Shown piece after piece: positions 1 through 11,700 of a DNA stretch of 64,000 bases. The stretch is from Brasenia schreberi (taxonomy: Eukaryota; Streptophyta; Magnoliopsida; Nymphaeales; Cabombaceae): positions 15,876,001 to 15,940,000 of the forward strand of contig JAYKKT010000073.1 in the NCBI GenBank assembly GCA_036023115.1, read 5' to 3'. The translations under genes were made by a program, and so were the position numbers. Under the pieces are notes generated by a model. That model was not told the origin of the DNA. It made no database searches and saw only the letters and a list, made by a program, of their open reading frames with translations. The number at the start of each line of letters is the position of its first letter. Position 1 is the stretch's first letter.

Positions 1-752
1 GGGGTGGCAAATTGGAATGACAGGCCCAGTAACATTGAGTTTGGGTTAAAAACAAGTTGACCTAGACCCAACCTTATTTTTCGTGGCACATTTTTTAGGA
101 CCGGAGAAAAAGCAAGTAGGGTTCGAGTCAACTTAATAACAACTCCATGTGTAATGTATATTTTAAATACATAAAGTAAATTAAATAGTAATATATCTAA
201 TGTTAGTGCTCATGTGGCATGTCTACATAGTGCTAATGTTAATGTGGCAATGACTCAATGTTGATGTGACATTGGCATTTAATATGTTGTTAAATCTTTA
301 GTTTAGTATCTTTTAGTATTATATGAATCAAAATTAGTATCTTATGTTATCATAAAAATATTTTTTTAGAACTTATTTATTAATATTAAAATAAAGATTA
401 AATATTTAAAGTAAATTAATAATTAATATTGAAATTAAACTTATGATTCAAATTATAATTAAGAAAACTTCACTAAATGTTTCAAATGCATATTTAATAT
501 TATTTTACGATTTAAAATATTAATTTATAATTTATAATAACATTTTAAATTTAATTTAAACATTATAAATATTAATTTATACTAATGACTTTTAATTTTT
601 GCATAATCATTAATATGATAATAAATTTTAAATTTTGATGACCATGCAAATTAATATCTAAGTGAACAAAGGTTATGGGCTAACCGTGATTGGACATGTT
701 TACTTATATCATTATTTGGGTAGTTAACTTTATTTAGAAACTTTCCTAATGT
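1..752. other. AT-rich intergenic DNA, no gene seen
   Basis: Very AT-rich sequence with no coding similarity in any frame. The first bases (ggggtggcaaattgg) resemble the ends of the short GGGGTG-type terminal repeat elements found further along the window, so the window may open at the edge of such an element. The other end cannot be identified. Confidence 0.5.
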
Positions 753-754
753 AG

Positions 755-1606
755 GTGTCTGAGCAAGACATGATAGAGTCCTTTCAACGTCCATTTGAGA
801 TGTATGTAAAGGATGGATATGTTAGCAGTGTGATGTGTTATTTCAATTGAACTAATCACATTCTTACATATGTCGATCCTAATCTCCTGATGAAAACTAT
901 AAGAGAAGATTGGAATCTTCATTGGTATGAAATTAATGTTATAAATCATGGTTTTTAAGATCTTGAGTTAGATCTTAAAATCTTAAGATCTTGCAATTAT
1001 CTAAGAGATAAAAGTGATGCTAAGGATCCCATGGTTTATGATTTTAGTGTGATATTGATCTTGAACTTAGATTTTTTGTGAGAATAATTATATATTAAGG
1101 ATATGAATCATATTATTTTCATGATACGAATTACACTTTTCTAATGAATTATATATGTACATATATCTTCCCTTGGATTCTATCCGTATTTGCTCACATT
1201 GTTTAGCAATATGGTATACAAGATTGATCTTGAGAGGATAAAAGTTCATAGTTGATTATGTAAGTACATTGTTACCGACTGTGATTCCGTCGAAGTCATG
1301 TTCGATGGCTAGAAATTCTTGAATAATAATGAGGATGTTGTCGCTCAAGCCCTAGTTGTTGGTATATATTTGCATTTACATCATTATCTCAAATAAATAT
1401 CTCTACCTGAACTTATGGAGCCCAAACATCAATGTGGCTAGAGATCCTATGTGGGGTAGGATTCTCGAGACACCTGGTGAAGACCCATTTGTCATTGGCC
1501 GCTACATTGTTAACTATGTCGGAGGATTACAAAGTTTTGAACTGTTGCAAACACTATATAGCATAATTGGATTGACACTAATCAATTTCACTTTGATGCT
1601 AGGGTA
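755..1606 (+). pseudogene. Beta-D-xylosidase (GH3) pseudogene, exons out of order
   Basis: Four exon-like pieces translate as plant beta-xylosidase/alpha-arabinofuranosidase of glycoside hydrolase family 3, secreted enzymes that trim cell-wall xylan. In sequence order they are: 755-926 (begins VSEQDMIESFQRPFEMY, contains the YVDPNLL segment), about 1273-1352 (YIVTDCDSVEVMF), 1416-1531 ([15 protein letters not shown], then ETPGEDPF and [10 protein letters not shown]) and about 1569-1606 ([13 protein letters not shown]). In intact family members the last two pieces come before the first two, so the order is circularly permuted. Plausible splice borders survive (ctttcctaatgtag before 755, gt after several pieces). 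In-frame stops occur at FN*TNH and FDG*KF. The signal peptide, most of the catalytic domain and the C-terminal domains are missing, so the locus cannot be functional. Confidence 0.8.
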
Positions 1607-1610
1607 CTAT

Positions 1611-3850
1611 TTTTTTGTCCACTTCTTTATGCTTTTGAAAATTTTCTTTAGATTAGATCCGTGTTTTGCTATGGTAGGACTGATAAACGATCTTAACAAA
1701 TAAAATAATCTTGCTTGGCTCACTTTCTATACCAACATGTTGAACTAAATGATGATTGAATAGCCTTTGAACATGTCCATAACAACTCATTAGCCTTTTC
1801 AATGTCGGTTTGAGGTAACAAAAATAAATATTAAATATATATTTCATCTCATCCCTACAAATTGCATACTTTACACCCTTAAAAGTATATCTTTGACATC
1901 AATATTTATAACATGTTAGCCCATGAAAAAATTATCATTTTCTTAGCATTTTTGGATAAAAAAGTTAACACACATAGCTATAATATTTAAATTTGACTTA
2001 AAAATAAATTTTTAGCTTAAAAACTAGTCATTTTCAATCATAATATGATTAGTGAGAACTAATCCTTTTGCATCTTGAAATGTCACACTCCTAACCCTAT
2101 TATTTATTCTCGTGGTTGCAAAGAGGTTTATCATTAGGAATGATGACCCTATCACTAAGCCTTTTAATCTATTTGTACAACAAGCGTGTTGATGGTTTTA
2201 CATAACTATCAATATGAAGGATCACTCTTAGAAAGATACTTTAATTTAGATTCCGTAATTCTTTTCAAATTCTCTTTTTTATAACTTACCAAACATAATT
2301 TCTTAAAATTCTCTTTTTATAAAATAATCTACATTGAATTCTAACTTATCATTGTTTATTTTGAATTTTGTTTATTATTCTACTGTCGTTAATTCAAAAT
2401 ATTATTATTAATAAAAGATCAATCCTTAATTTTGATGATAATTCTTTAATCACTAATAACTCCAATCATCATAATCATCTTAGCCTAAAAGAAACTAATA
2501 CCCATACTCAAAATAAGTTACTTCTATAAACAAAATAAATTACAAAAAAAAATTAAAATTTTCATAGTTATGAAAATCAATATCTAAGTTAGTTTAGTTG
2601 ATGTTAAATACCAACAATGTAACCGACATCAAAGTTAAGTTCCTTTTAATGATATGAAAAGTAAGTTTATAAAAATATTTAAATATAAGTGTTCAAAATT
2701 TAAGAGAGATGGGTATATATAAAAAGTAAGTTTATAAAATATTTAAATATAAGTATACAAAATATTTAAATATAAGTATTCAGAAATTGTAGCTTCAATT
2801 GATTTTTTATTTTAGATCTCTATTCCATTTGATCCCTATAAATTACACACGTTGCACTCTTATAAGTATTCAAATTTGACTTGAAAAATATATTTATACC
2901 TTAAAAATTGGTCGCATGATGTAACATAAAATTATAACATTTAATAATTCATCAACAAACTTGTAGTAAAATTTAAAATTTTACACAAATTATGCTTTTT
3001 GCACTCTTATAAGTACACATACGACATCAATAATCATTTTGTATTATCTCATAATAAAGTCATTCCTTAACATTTTTGGATTAAAAACTCAACAAAAAAT
3101 ATATATAGTATTCAAATTTGACTTGGAAAATAAATTTGTACCCTAAAAACTTGTCTTAAGATATAGTATAAAATTATAAAATTTAATAATTAATTATAGT
3201 GATACAAATAAGCTACTTCTACAAACTTAAAATAAATTTTAAATTTTCATGTCTATGAAAATTAATATCAAAATTGATTGAGTTGGTGTTAAATACTATT
3301 AGTGTGATAGGCATCAAAATTAAGTTCATTTTCATGACATCAAAATTATGTTTATGAAAAATATTTCAATAGAAGTATTAAAAAAGAGACTATATTACGA
3401 GGTATTAGATTTCCTTAATTCCCTAAACAATTACATGTGCAATTGAGTTTTGCTTTACATAATCATTTCATCTTATTCACACAAATTACTCACTTTGCAC
3501 CCTTACAAGTACATATATGACATCAATATCAACAAGGAAAGAAAATAGACAAGAAAGTGTTTTGAACTTAATGATTGAAAGAATGGTAGACAATCATCCT
3601 TTTTTGCTTATACATTGTAAACTTCTAAAACATACTAGGTAGACTCAGAAGCTCTAAGTGGTCTTTCCTTAACTCATTATTCATAATATTGAGTTGATAA
3701 TTATTTTTCTTTTACACTTGAACTGGTAGCAGTGATTGCATGCATATAAGTAACCTTGAAAGGTGTATGAATGGGTTGCCCCAACCATGTGAAAAGGATC
3801 AGGATAATGGTGACTGAGAAGGAAGAGGAGGCAGAGGCCACCTTGGTGGG
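1611..3850. repeat. AT-rich block with diverged internal repeats
   Basis: No gene. A degenerate motif recurs around 1855-2040, 2840-2920, 2985-3150 and 3478-3530: a variant of acaaattactcactttgcac, then ttacaagtacatat and gacatcaatat, often followed by ttcaaatttgactt and a stretch reading roughly ccctaaaaacttgtc. A second pair (about 2550-2700 and 3226-3390) shares aaattttcat...gttaaatac...gacatcaaa. These look like worn copies of one noncoding unit; no terminal repeats were found. Confidence 0.5.
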
Positions 3851-3851
3851 C

Positions 3852-3919
3852 AGTGACAGATCTACATTGAGTTGAGGTGGGTATTATGTCCACCTAAAAT
3901 TTCAAAAATCAACTTAAAG
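3852..3919. repeat. Single diverged copy of the 151-bp repeat
   Basis: The segment with gatctacattgagttgag, the purine-rich ggtggg stretch and aaatttcaaaaatcaactta matches the first part of the two-copy tandem repeat at 33078-33390. The region from here to 4276 holds no gene I can support. Confidence 0.55.
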
Positions 3920-4276
3920 TCAGATTTCTTCCTCTTCCCAGGCTCTGATTTAGATGATGGTGGTCCTTGTGGTGGATGGGGTGTTTTTAAAACTTCATTA
4001 AGTATGATACAATCGTACCTCTAGGCAACTAATATAATCATTGAATCATTATTTAGAGATATAGTTGAAGTTGTAAATAAAGGAATAACATAAAGGTCAA
4101 GCAAATTAAAGATTTAATAGGCATTTTGATAAAGCGATAACTGATTCAAAATGTATAGTGTCGCTAGATTCCAAAAAGGTTAATAATGAATAAGCCACCA
4201 CCTATGAGGCGTCTTCTTTTTGTATGAGATGGATCAACAATGAAGAGGCTGGAGCTTCGTCTCTCAGTAAATATTT

Positions 4277-4510
4277 GCTGATATATATGCTAGCACATTT
4301 AGGTGCTAGTAAATTCAAACAAATCTAAGTTGTTCATCTGTGATAATTAATGGTTAAAATTTAAATCTAAAAAATAAAAGTACATTTAAATTTTTTAAAG
4401 TATGCTTTATTTTGCTTTTTAGATTTAATTTAAATTATCTAGTATCAAAGATAAACAATTGAGATTTGTTTGGATTTGTTAGTACCTAAGTGTGCTAGCG
4501 TATACTAGTT
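4277..4510. mobile_element. Foldback MITE
   Basis: The two halves are inverted copies of about 100 bp. The left arm has atgctagcacatttaggtgc followed by caaacaaatct. The reverse complement of the right arm has acgctagcacacttaggtac followed by caaacaaatct. The element has no coding capacity and would form one long hairpin, as stem-loop MITEs do. Related inverted sequences occur at 36520-36757 and 37555-37810. Confidence 0.65.
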
Positions 4511-4656
4511 TTTCTATAAATATTTAATCCAATATATAATTAAATCTTTTCACCATTCGATCGCGATCATCATCGGTAGAGATTTGAAGTGCAAATGTAG
4601 AGTTTATCATTGTACATTAAATGCGAGTATAAAAGTGAATTGAGCACAAATCATTG

Positions 4657-4658
<2 letters not shown>

Positions 4659-4696
<38 letters not shown>
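4659..4696. repeat. (TA)n microsatellite
   Basis: Perfect TA dinucleotide run of about 38 bp, in intergenic DNA that is otherwise empty up to the tandem duplication at 5153. Confidence 0.95.
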
Positions 4697-4699
<3 letters not shown>

Positions 4700-5152
4700 C
4701 ACATTGAGCAAAGTGTGGAACCAGTCATTCACTTGGTTACGGCATCTCAATCACTAAGCATTCATGTCGCAAAGTATCTATCCCCACCACATTACGGTCA
4801 AAGTCTCATTGACTTGATCAACTAACCTGCTCTAATATATATCATTTTCATTTTCCATAGTCATCCACCACTACTGATCAGTTAGCGCGTCATCAATCCA
4901 GGCGGGGGAGGCAACCTTGTTGGATGCCTCAGGTAGGTTGAAAAGAAGGAACTCAAGCTTAAATAAAGCCCAAATAGCTCCGATAGCAGCGCAAAATAAT
5001 TTTGGAAGGGTTCAAATTCAACTCATAATGAAATCGAACAAGTTCGTTAGGAATTGAGGATGACATGATCACCTGCAGCTCGTTGTTCGGGTTGCTCGGT
5101 TTCTTACGGTAGCTGCTTCCAATAAGAGTTCCAAGTCGAGATTTACTCCATC

Positions 5153-5280
5153 AAAGGATTAATTAAATGATTAACATCGTTTAGCTTTTACATTTATGCA
5201 TTAAAATTTCAGGAAAAAAGGATTAATTAAATGATTAACATCGTTTAGCTTTTACATTTATGCATTAAAATTTCAGGAAA
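5153..5280. repeat. Perfect 64-bp tandem duplication
   Basis: The unit starting aaaggattaattaaatgatt and ending in tttcagga is present twice in a row, essentially without mismatch, so it is recent. The second copy overlaps the 3' end of the ERF pseudogene and supplies its stop codon. Confidence 0.9.
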
Positions 5281-5930
5281 AGGGCTACGATGATAGCTTG
5301 ATCTTGTGAACGCGATAACGGAGATAGTGGAGGAACGGTGAAGATCCAATTGAGCTCCATGGCGCAAGACCAGATAGACGGCATAAGAGGCGGCACCTCA
5401 GAGACGGTTGCCTTCAACTCGCCTTCCGTGTCATTGCGCTCCCTCTTCACTACTACCGCCTCGGGTTCAGCCATATTGTCTCCGTCCTTCCTCTTTCTCC
5501 GGTTTGCCGTGCCGTCGATCAAGGGGTTGAAGTGGCCGGCCTCTGCCTCGATCGCCGCCCGGTATTGGTTGGCATCTAGCGGGAAGTTGAGGACGGCCTC
5601 GCTGCCCATCATCGCGAAGGCCGTCCGATCGTACGCTCGTGCAGACTCGATCGACGTACCGTACGTCCCCAACCATAGCCTGGTTCCCTGCCTCGTGGTG
5701 TCCCGAATCTCCGCAGCGAATTTCCCCTAAGGCCTGCGTCTCACTCCTCGGTAGTTCCTTCCCTGCGGCTGCTCTCCGACAAGCTCCAGAGCGGGAGGGT
5801 CCGCCGCTGGTAAGCTCAATGGTCGGGGCCGCCGGAGCTTGGCTGGCCCAGCCGCCGAAGTTACGGAAATCGCGTTCGATGCGGAGGAGCTCGGGAGGAC
5901 GAGGAAAATGAACACAAGGTATTGCTTGGT
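5265..5930 (-). pseudogene. ERF (AP2/ERF group IX-like) transcription factor gene with nonsense codon
   Basis: On the minus strand one frame reads into an AP2/ERF DNA-binding domain: NYRGVRRRP, stop, then [39 protein letters not shown] and [14 protein letters not shown]. The stop is TAG exactly where the family has the near-invariant Trp of [11 protein letters not shown], so a single TGG-to-TAG change explains it. The frame is open on both sides. After the domain come a basic patch ([16 protein letters not shown]) and a C-terminal motif, PSIW...[12 protein letters not shown], like that of group IX ERFs that bind GCC-box promoters in ethylene and defence responses. The last residues (LFLKF) and the stop lie in the 64-bp duplication. 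No in-frame ATG is visible upstream; the frame is open from about 5930 only with non-ATG starts, so the N-terminus may be frameshifted or lost. GC-rich and intronless, as ERF genes usually are. Confidence 0.85.
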
Positions 5931-5943
5931 CGTAGTTTGGCAA

Positions 5944-6703
5944 ATGGCAGGGCTGGTAAATGAATCAAATTACTTATAGATCAGCTTGGTTCGGCTCGTT
6001 CCCAGCTTGTTGGTATTTGGTTGATGACCTTAACTAGTTGAACATGAATAATATTAGATTTTGTTTGTGAACCGGGTGTCATCTTAACTGTTTGATGACT
6101 ACTCGTCTTTGTGAAAGTCCAGATACAGAGATATTGATAAGTGCAAGGTCGATAGCGCCTGGTGTGTTCTAAGGTAGATCCAGATCCAAATCAATGTGGA
6201 CCGTTTTGGTTTGGCACCTTAAGCCAAGTTCCACGATAGACCTGGGCGATTTAGTGTTTCTGGTTCGTGTTTGTATCGCGTCACTTCATGTCTATGAAAA
6301 TAGAGGTCAACATGCACAAATGGCCAGATTCTTGTGTCTCACTTTGTGCGAGGCAAATGTAGATTTTTCGGGTTGCTTTCACTTCAAGTTTGGTCGTGGT
6401 GCCTAAAATTGCCAGCATTTTTATGTTTCCCACAGCCAAAGACAACATAATTGGTCCTAAGATAACCTCCTATAGACTAATTTGATTTATCAATAATTGA
6501 TATCCATAACTGATCCTAAGAAAATCTCCTATTCTGATATAAACCAAGCATAGACACGCTCCAGCAACAAAACGCCGATGACGGACACAAAAAAGTGACT
6601 AAATCGAGAGAACTAGAATGACAAATCAAAGACAGACAAACACAAAGAGATCGCAACTACGTGATCGGGCACGCAATCAAGGAGAATAAACAGCATAACG
6701 CTG
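5944..6703. other. Intergenic, no gene seen
   Basis: Ordinary AT/GC-mixed sequence upstream of the ERF pseudogene. Short open frames here show no family resemblance. No promoter element can be assigned with confidence. Confidence 0.5.
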
Positions 6704-6714
6704 ATCTGAACCTC

Positions 6715-6747
<33 letters not shown>

Positions 6748-6764
6748 AACTGAGCTATTCCAGC
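6704..6764 (-). pseudogene. tRNA-Asn(GUU) pseudogene, 3' end lost
   Basis: The minus strand carries the first 61 positions of a plant tRNA-Asn: acceptor 5' strand GCTGGAA, D-arm TAGCTCAGTTGGTTAGAGC, a perfect anticodon arm TGTGG-CTGTTAA-CCACA with anticodon GTT, variable loop AGGTC, then GGAGG-TTCAGAT of the T-arm. The matching CCTCC and the 3' acceptor strand are absent; CAGCGTTATGCTG follows instead. It therefore cannot fold into a full tRNA. It could be a broken gene or the head of a tRNA-derived element. Confidence 0.75.
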
Positions 6765-7117
6765 ACTTCCAAACCAAAACATACTATTGGACGTATATTA
6801 TAGGCAGAATCGGCTGAAAGAAGAGCCCACTGCTTGGTTTCTGAATTTATTTTCTAAAAGATTAGAGGGTTTACATGTCTCTTTGCAGAATGCTTATTCA
6901 AGGAAGATCAATTACAAGGTTGAAAGTGGATTGATTTGTAAGCTATTCTGAATCGACTCACTGCAGCCGATCGAGTTGCATTCAAACTTCAAGCAATAGA
7001 ACAGTGGCATCATCTCATATTCGAACAAAATAACTCGATGAACAGATGAAAAAAATCTAAATCACATAATATTCGATCAACACCTTTCATTTGATTATAT
7101 GATGAAATCTGGTACAA

Positions 7118-7215
7118 TGAGCCATGGTTTGACCGGATAGGGGGTGGACTCAAAAAGGGCATTCAAATTGAAGGTCATGAGTTCGATATCGGGCTGCATC
7201 ATGTGTCATTCTTTT
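7118..7215 (+). mobile_element. SINE-like fragment (family A)
   Basis: Contains tagggggtggactcaaaaag, then attgaaggtcatgagttcgatatc, the latter resembling a tRNA-type B box. Similar layouts are seen at 8350-8432 and, reversed, at 31110-31200. No clear 3' tail or target duplication, so this is a resemblance only. Confidence 0.35.
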
Positions 7216-7518
7216 AAGCAATCTAAGATGGTTCATTCCCAAATTACCGACTCCTGCACAAACAACTAGCATATATTTCCACCTTTGGTCATTGTTTTTT
7301 TGAGGTTTATTATGACTATGACCATCACTGAGTGGCAATGAAGAATCCCATATGCATTCCAAACTTTCAGCGCATTCAGTCTTCTGACCATCCCTGATTA
7401 GTGTTGGCAAATGAAATGGTTGATTTTAGTTTGATCTAGTTGTCTCTTCCTTGCCTTGTTCGTGTTGGGTTATTATACCATATAAGCTGAAAGCTCGTGG
7501 TATGTTCAGCTCGGTTTG

Positions 7519-7520
<2 letters not shown>

Positions 7521-7563
<43 letters not shown>
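7521..7563. repeat. (TA)n microsatellite
   Basis: TA dinucleotide run of about 42 bp, immediately before an RTE LINE tail. Confidence 0.95.
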
Positions 7564-7566
<3 letters not shown>

Positions 7567-7745
7567 AAAGTATTAAAAGAGGCAGATGATGACTACAAAA
7601 GTGTTGGAAATAAACAATAAAGAATGATCTAGCTTATTATGAGTGAATTGCTAACATGGCACATGATAGGACTCCGTGAAAACAAAAAATCTATGTAGTG
7701 ACCCCCGTTTAGTATGAAGAAAAGGCTTCATTGTTGTTGTTATAT
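7564..7745 (+). mobile_element. RTE-clade LINE, 3' end only
   Basis: Matches the last about 180 bp of the LINE at 28975-30415: gaaagtattaaaagaggcag, tgttggaaataaacaataaag, cacatgataggact and aaaaggctt, then a GTT-type tail (attgttgttgtta). Non-LTR elements are commonly 5'-truncated like this. Non-coding. Confidence 0.85.
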
Positions 7746-8771
7746 ACTTGTTTGTTACAAGTTAAATGATTTAGTTAATAAGCGATGATAATAATTTGAA
7801 TCCTCGCTGATATGCATTGGTTGCGAGTTTGAATTTGATGGAAAGGAGTTGGCTGACAAAGGTAAGCGAAGAAACCACGACTCTCCCGGCTGAGGAGGTC
7901 CACTCGAAACACCGTTCAAGTTGGTGGTCTAGAGTTCGATACTCAAGTCGTTCATGTCTGCAGGGTCAGTTGTTTCTCTAACCCCTAACTTTGACATCCC
8001 TATGGGACCAAGTACAGAACAAGGGTGGCAAACAAAACAGAGAATCCACAACACAGCACAAAAAAACAACAGATAGACCTGTTCTGAACCAAAATAAGTT
8101 AACATTACATGAAACATGATAGCAAAGTAATGAAAATTCTCATACTCAACGAAAAGCCCATACGAACATGATCTCAAAGGACCATGTTCGTGTTCACTCA
8201 AAGTGCACCAAAAGAAACTCGTTGTGTTTGGATTAGGTCTAGTACACAAATCGAGCAGCTTCCGTCTTGGTTCAAGCCGTTTTCTTTATGTTCAGTTTAT
8301 TAAAGAATTTGAATTGAACATGAACATGGTATGTTTAAGAGATTAGAGCAGCGCAGTGAGCGGTGGCTCACCTGGTTAGGGGTCGATTTGCAAGTTGAAA
8401 GGTCTTTCTTGATGCACCGGGCCTGACCTTGTATGTATTCATACACCCCTTATTAACCCTGATTCGGGTTGACCTTTTTATATTACAACACGAACACAAC
8501 CTTAAACACGAAATTGCCACCCCCTACTGAAGTTCCAAATCCGCATGTACGGTGCCATAAGATCAGGTTGAACGGGATAAGACGACGGTTACCCTTTAGC
8601 AGTTTCCAGTTTAGTTTTCAAACCACCGTCGCCGGCTTGATCAAAAGGGGCGAGACAAGTAGGGTTTTGGACCGTTTAGCGCCCCCCTTTCTTTCTTCTC
8701 CGGTCGACGTCGGAAGATGGGAGACGAAGGAGCAACGTCCTAGCAGGACGACGGTGACTATCGATCGATCA
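7746..8771. other. Intergenic and 5' flank of the cardiolipin synthase gene
   Basis: No gene. At 7905-7985 a stretch with ggtctagagttcgatactc resembles a B box, and 8350-8432 resembles SINE family A. The sequence ending at 8526 (gaaattgccaccccctac) looks like the terminus of a short GGGGTGGCA-type element, perhaps beginning near 8021 (aagggtggcaaac). About 8530-8771 is GC-richer and probably holds the promoter and 5' untranslated region of the next gene. Confidence 0.45.
8350..8432 (+). mobile_element. SINE-like fragment (family A)
   Basis: gcggtggctcacctggttag resembles a tRNA A box. It is followed by gggtcgatttgcaagttgaa and tgcaccgggcctgacc. The reverse complement of 31110-31200 shows the same order (agctcacc...aggggtcaac...cacaagttggcc...agttcgatatcc...gggtgcat). 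No tail found. Confidence 0.4.
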
Positions 8772-11700
8772 ATGGCGACCATTTTCAAGAAGGCCCTCAA
8801 GACGCTGAACGGCATTGGTCCCAGCCTCCGTGCCGCTCTCTACCACGCGCCGGTCGCTCCCTTCGGCGCGCCCTCACCGCCCTTCCCGGTTTTCTCCTTT
8901 CCTGTTGATCCGCGCTTCGCTGTCCGACTTCCCTTCGTGCGTACTCGGCTCTTCTGTCCCTCCGTCGGTCCGCTTTTCCTGTCGTTGCCGGCGTGGCAGC
9001 TCTCGCAGACGGCCATCCCGCTGTATATCCACGGAGAGCGAGCCGCTTCTCTCAGAAAACTGATACCCACGAGGGTTTTCGCCACCCAGTTTCTGATCGC
9101 CGACAAGAGACCCGTCCACAATGAAGAGGTCCATGGTGCCGATAGTTTGTTCAATCTTCCGAACATGATATCTCTGGCAAGAATGACTTCCGGTCCCTTT
9201 CTTGGATGGTAAGAATTTATGCCTAATATGATCGCGTATCAATTGGAAATGACTCTAGAGAGTACCATGACCGGAGCGGGTTTAAAATGGGCATTGTTTT
9301 GCGACTACCCATCTCGAAATTTTGGCTCTTAACCCAATCTTTTGCCACAGGATGATCGCAAATGAGTATTATTCTATAGCGTTTGTAGGACTCGCAATAT
9401 CCGGAGCTAGTGACTGGGTAAGTTTTCTACTTTTCTTTGAGTTTGTATTACTCATCATAATTGAATGTATGCATTGTAATCTATTGAACGGATCCATTCT
9501 TACTTTGTTTCTGTAGCTCGATGGATTTGTTGCCCGGAGGATGAATATCAACTCGGTGATGGGATCTTACCTTGATCCACTTGCCGACAAAGTGAGCATT
9601 ACCATGATTTACACATTTGCTATTATTTTTCTTTGCTCCCTGAGTTTTCATAGTTATGCTTTTAGTTAATGACTGCTGAAAATTTAAGGAGCTATTTATT
9701 TTCATAATGCAGGTTCTGGTGGGCTGTGTTGCTTTGTCATTGATGAAAATGGATTTACTACACCGTAAGTATCCTTGACTTGCATTTTGGGATTAATTTA
9801 CACATAAATTCAATAGTCAGAGAAGAATGTTCTAGCACATGGAAAGAATAATCAGCAGCTTAAATGAATCTCTTTGATATTCACAATGATTTTCTATGGA
9901 GTATGGAGCAAAGTGAACTATCCCAGGGAAACTTGCACTAAAGACTCGAAGATTTCAATCACTAAGGTTTTACCACTAGACTAGTTCCGCAATTCCTTGT
10001 AATAGAAATAATGATTTCACGCATATCGGTCTCCAAATCATGTAGAGCAGCTATGGACTTCTTTTTGTCGATGACTTTGCCATCAATGTGTTTGTCATCA
10101 ATCCTTGCTCAACTTAGTGGAACACTTGCAAACTACAAAAATTTTCTTTTTGAGGATTTCAGTCGCACTGGGACATGTTTTCTGGTGCGAAGATCTATGT
10201 TACATGGATATTTGTTGGCATATACATAGAAGTAAAACACGAGCAGATGCATGGCATACAATGGACACTGCCTGGACAATTATGAGGAGTACCAACACTT
10301 ATGTTTCTTAATGAACAAAATACTGAAAAAAAGTGTACACAGCTAAATTATTTTCAAGCAAAATTCCAAATTTATGACACAACTGATGAAGTTCTCTTCC
10401 TACATTGCCATGCACTTGCCCTTTAAGACGTTCTTAAGTCTGTATATTATGGTAAACTTCATTCATGGCATGTTAAAGTTGGCTCTTATCTTTTGAGAAT
10501 TAGCATTTTGATTTTATCTTCTGCTTTGCAGTAAACATATCTACATTGATAAGCAAACGATGAGGCTGTGTTTACTGGCTAGCTGTTTTTCTTTATTTGA
10601 TTTATTCATCCTAAGTGTATCTGATTAACTTGTTTCTGTGTTTAAGCTGCACTTGTTGCCCTTGTTGTGCTAAGAGACGTAGCTCTTGTTGGTGGTGCCG
10701 TCTATAAAAGAGCATCCAACTTGGGTTGGCAGGTGAGCAAAAGATGATAAATTGTATGTTTCTTTTATGTCTCTATGAATAGATAACATTGAATATCATA
10801 GCTAGTCATCATGTAATTGCAGACAATAACCCTTTATGGTTATTGTTTCAGTGGAGAGGATGGTATGATTTCATGAATCTTGACGCTTCCAGCCCTGCGA
10901 AGGTGGAGCCTATTTTCATCAGCAAGGTCTGCTTTTCTCCTCTATCTTTTGATGATGTTGGGATGCCATGTGATATACTTGACATAAATGTGTATTTGAA
11001 ATAAGGTTGTGTTATTTTCTCGACAAGATATAGGAGCTGTCAAAATCAGTGTTGTTCGACGCGTATCATAGTGTATCGTAATTTAACACTAAAAAATTAG
11101 TAAAAATCCAAAAAAATCAAAAAAATAAGAAAAAATCTGATAATTACAAAGAATTCATATAATGCAAAGTTTAGTACATATTCATCATTCACCATTCAAC
11201 AATTGAAAAACAATTATATATTTTGAAGCAAAAAATGAAATACATTTACGTTTATATATTGTAATCAGGATATCAACTATATAATCTTCATCTTTTCCTT
11301 GTTAAAGATCATCACCACCTTCTGCTTCAAAATCAAAATCTTCATCTCCTTAATGATGTTGTTGCGTTCCTTCCAAATTAATCCAAGCAATGTCTTCTTG
11401 GATTAGGAGTGCATTTTCTTCGTTATCTATTATAATCGACTCTTCTAATATATCAAAATTATCTAAACTTATTGGATCAAATTGGTTTTCCTCTTTATTT
11501 AAATTTTTAATTGCCTACAAGAAAGAAAGATAAGTAATCAGTAAATAACATTAACAATTGAAGTCAAACAAAATATTAAATTGAATCTTTAAGTAGTAAC
11601 TAATACACGATTATCTTTGTCGAAGCAGCATGTTATAACGGATGAAAACTAAGTCATTTAGCCACTTATGTTCTAACCTATTACGCTTTTTTATGTGGAT

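Noticed and set aside
5338..5943. Three other long frames across the ERF locus on both strands
   Set aside because: They are GC-rich shadows of the AP2/ERF frame; only that frame shows the domain and the C-terminal motif.
8840..9242. Minus-strand frames opposite cardiolipin synthase exon 1
   Set aside because: Antisense shadows of a GC-rich exon; no family resemblance and they cross the splice donor at 9208.
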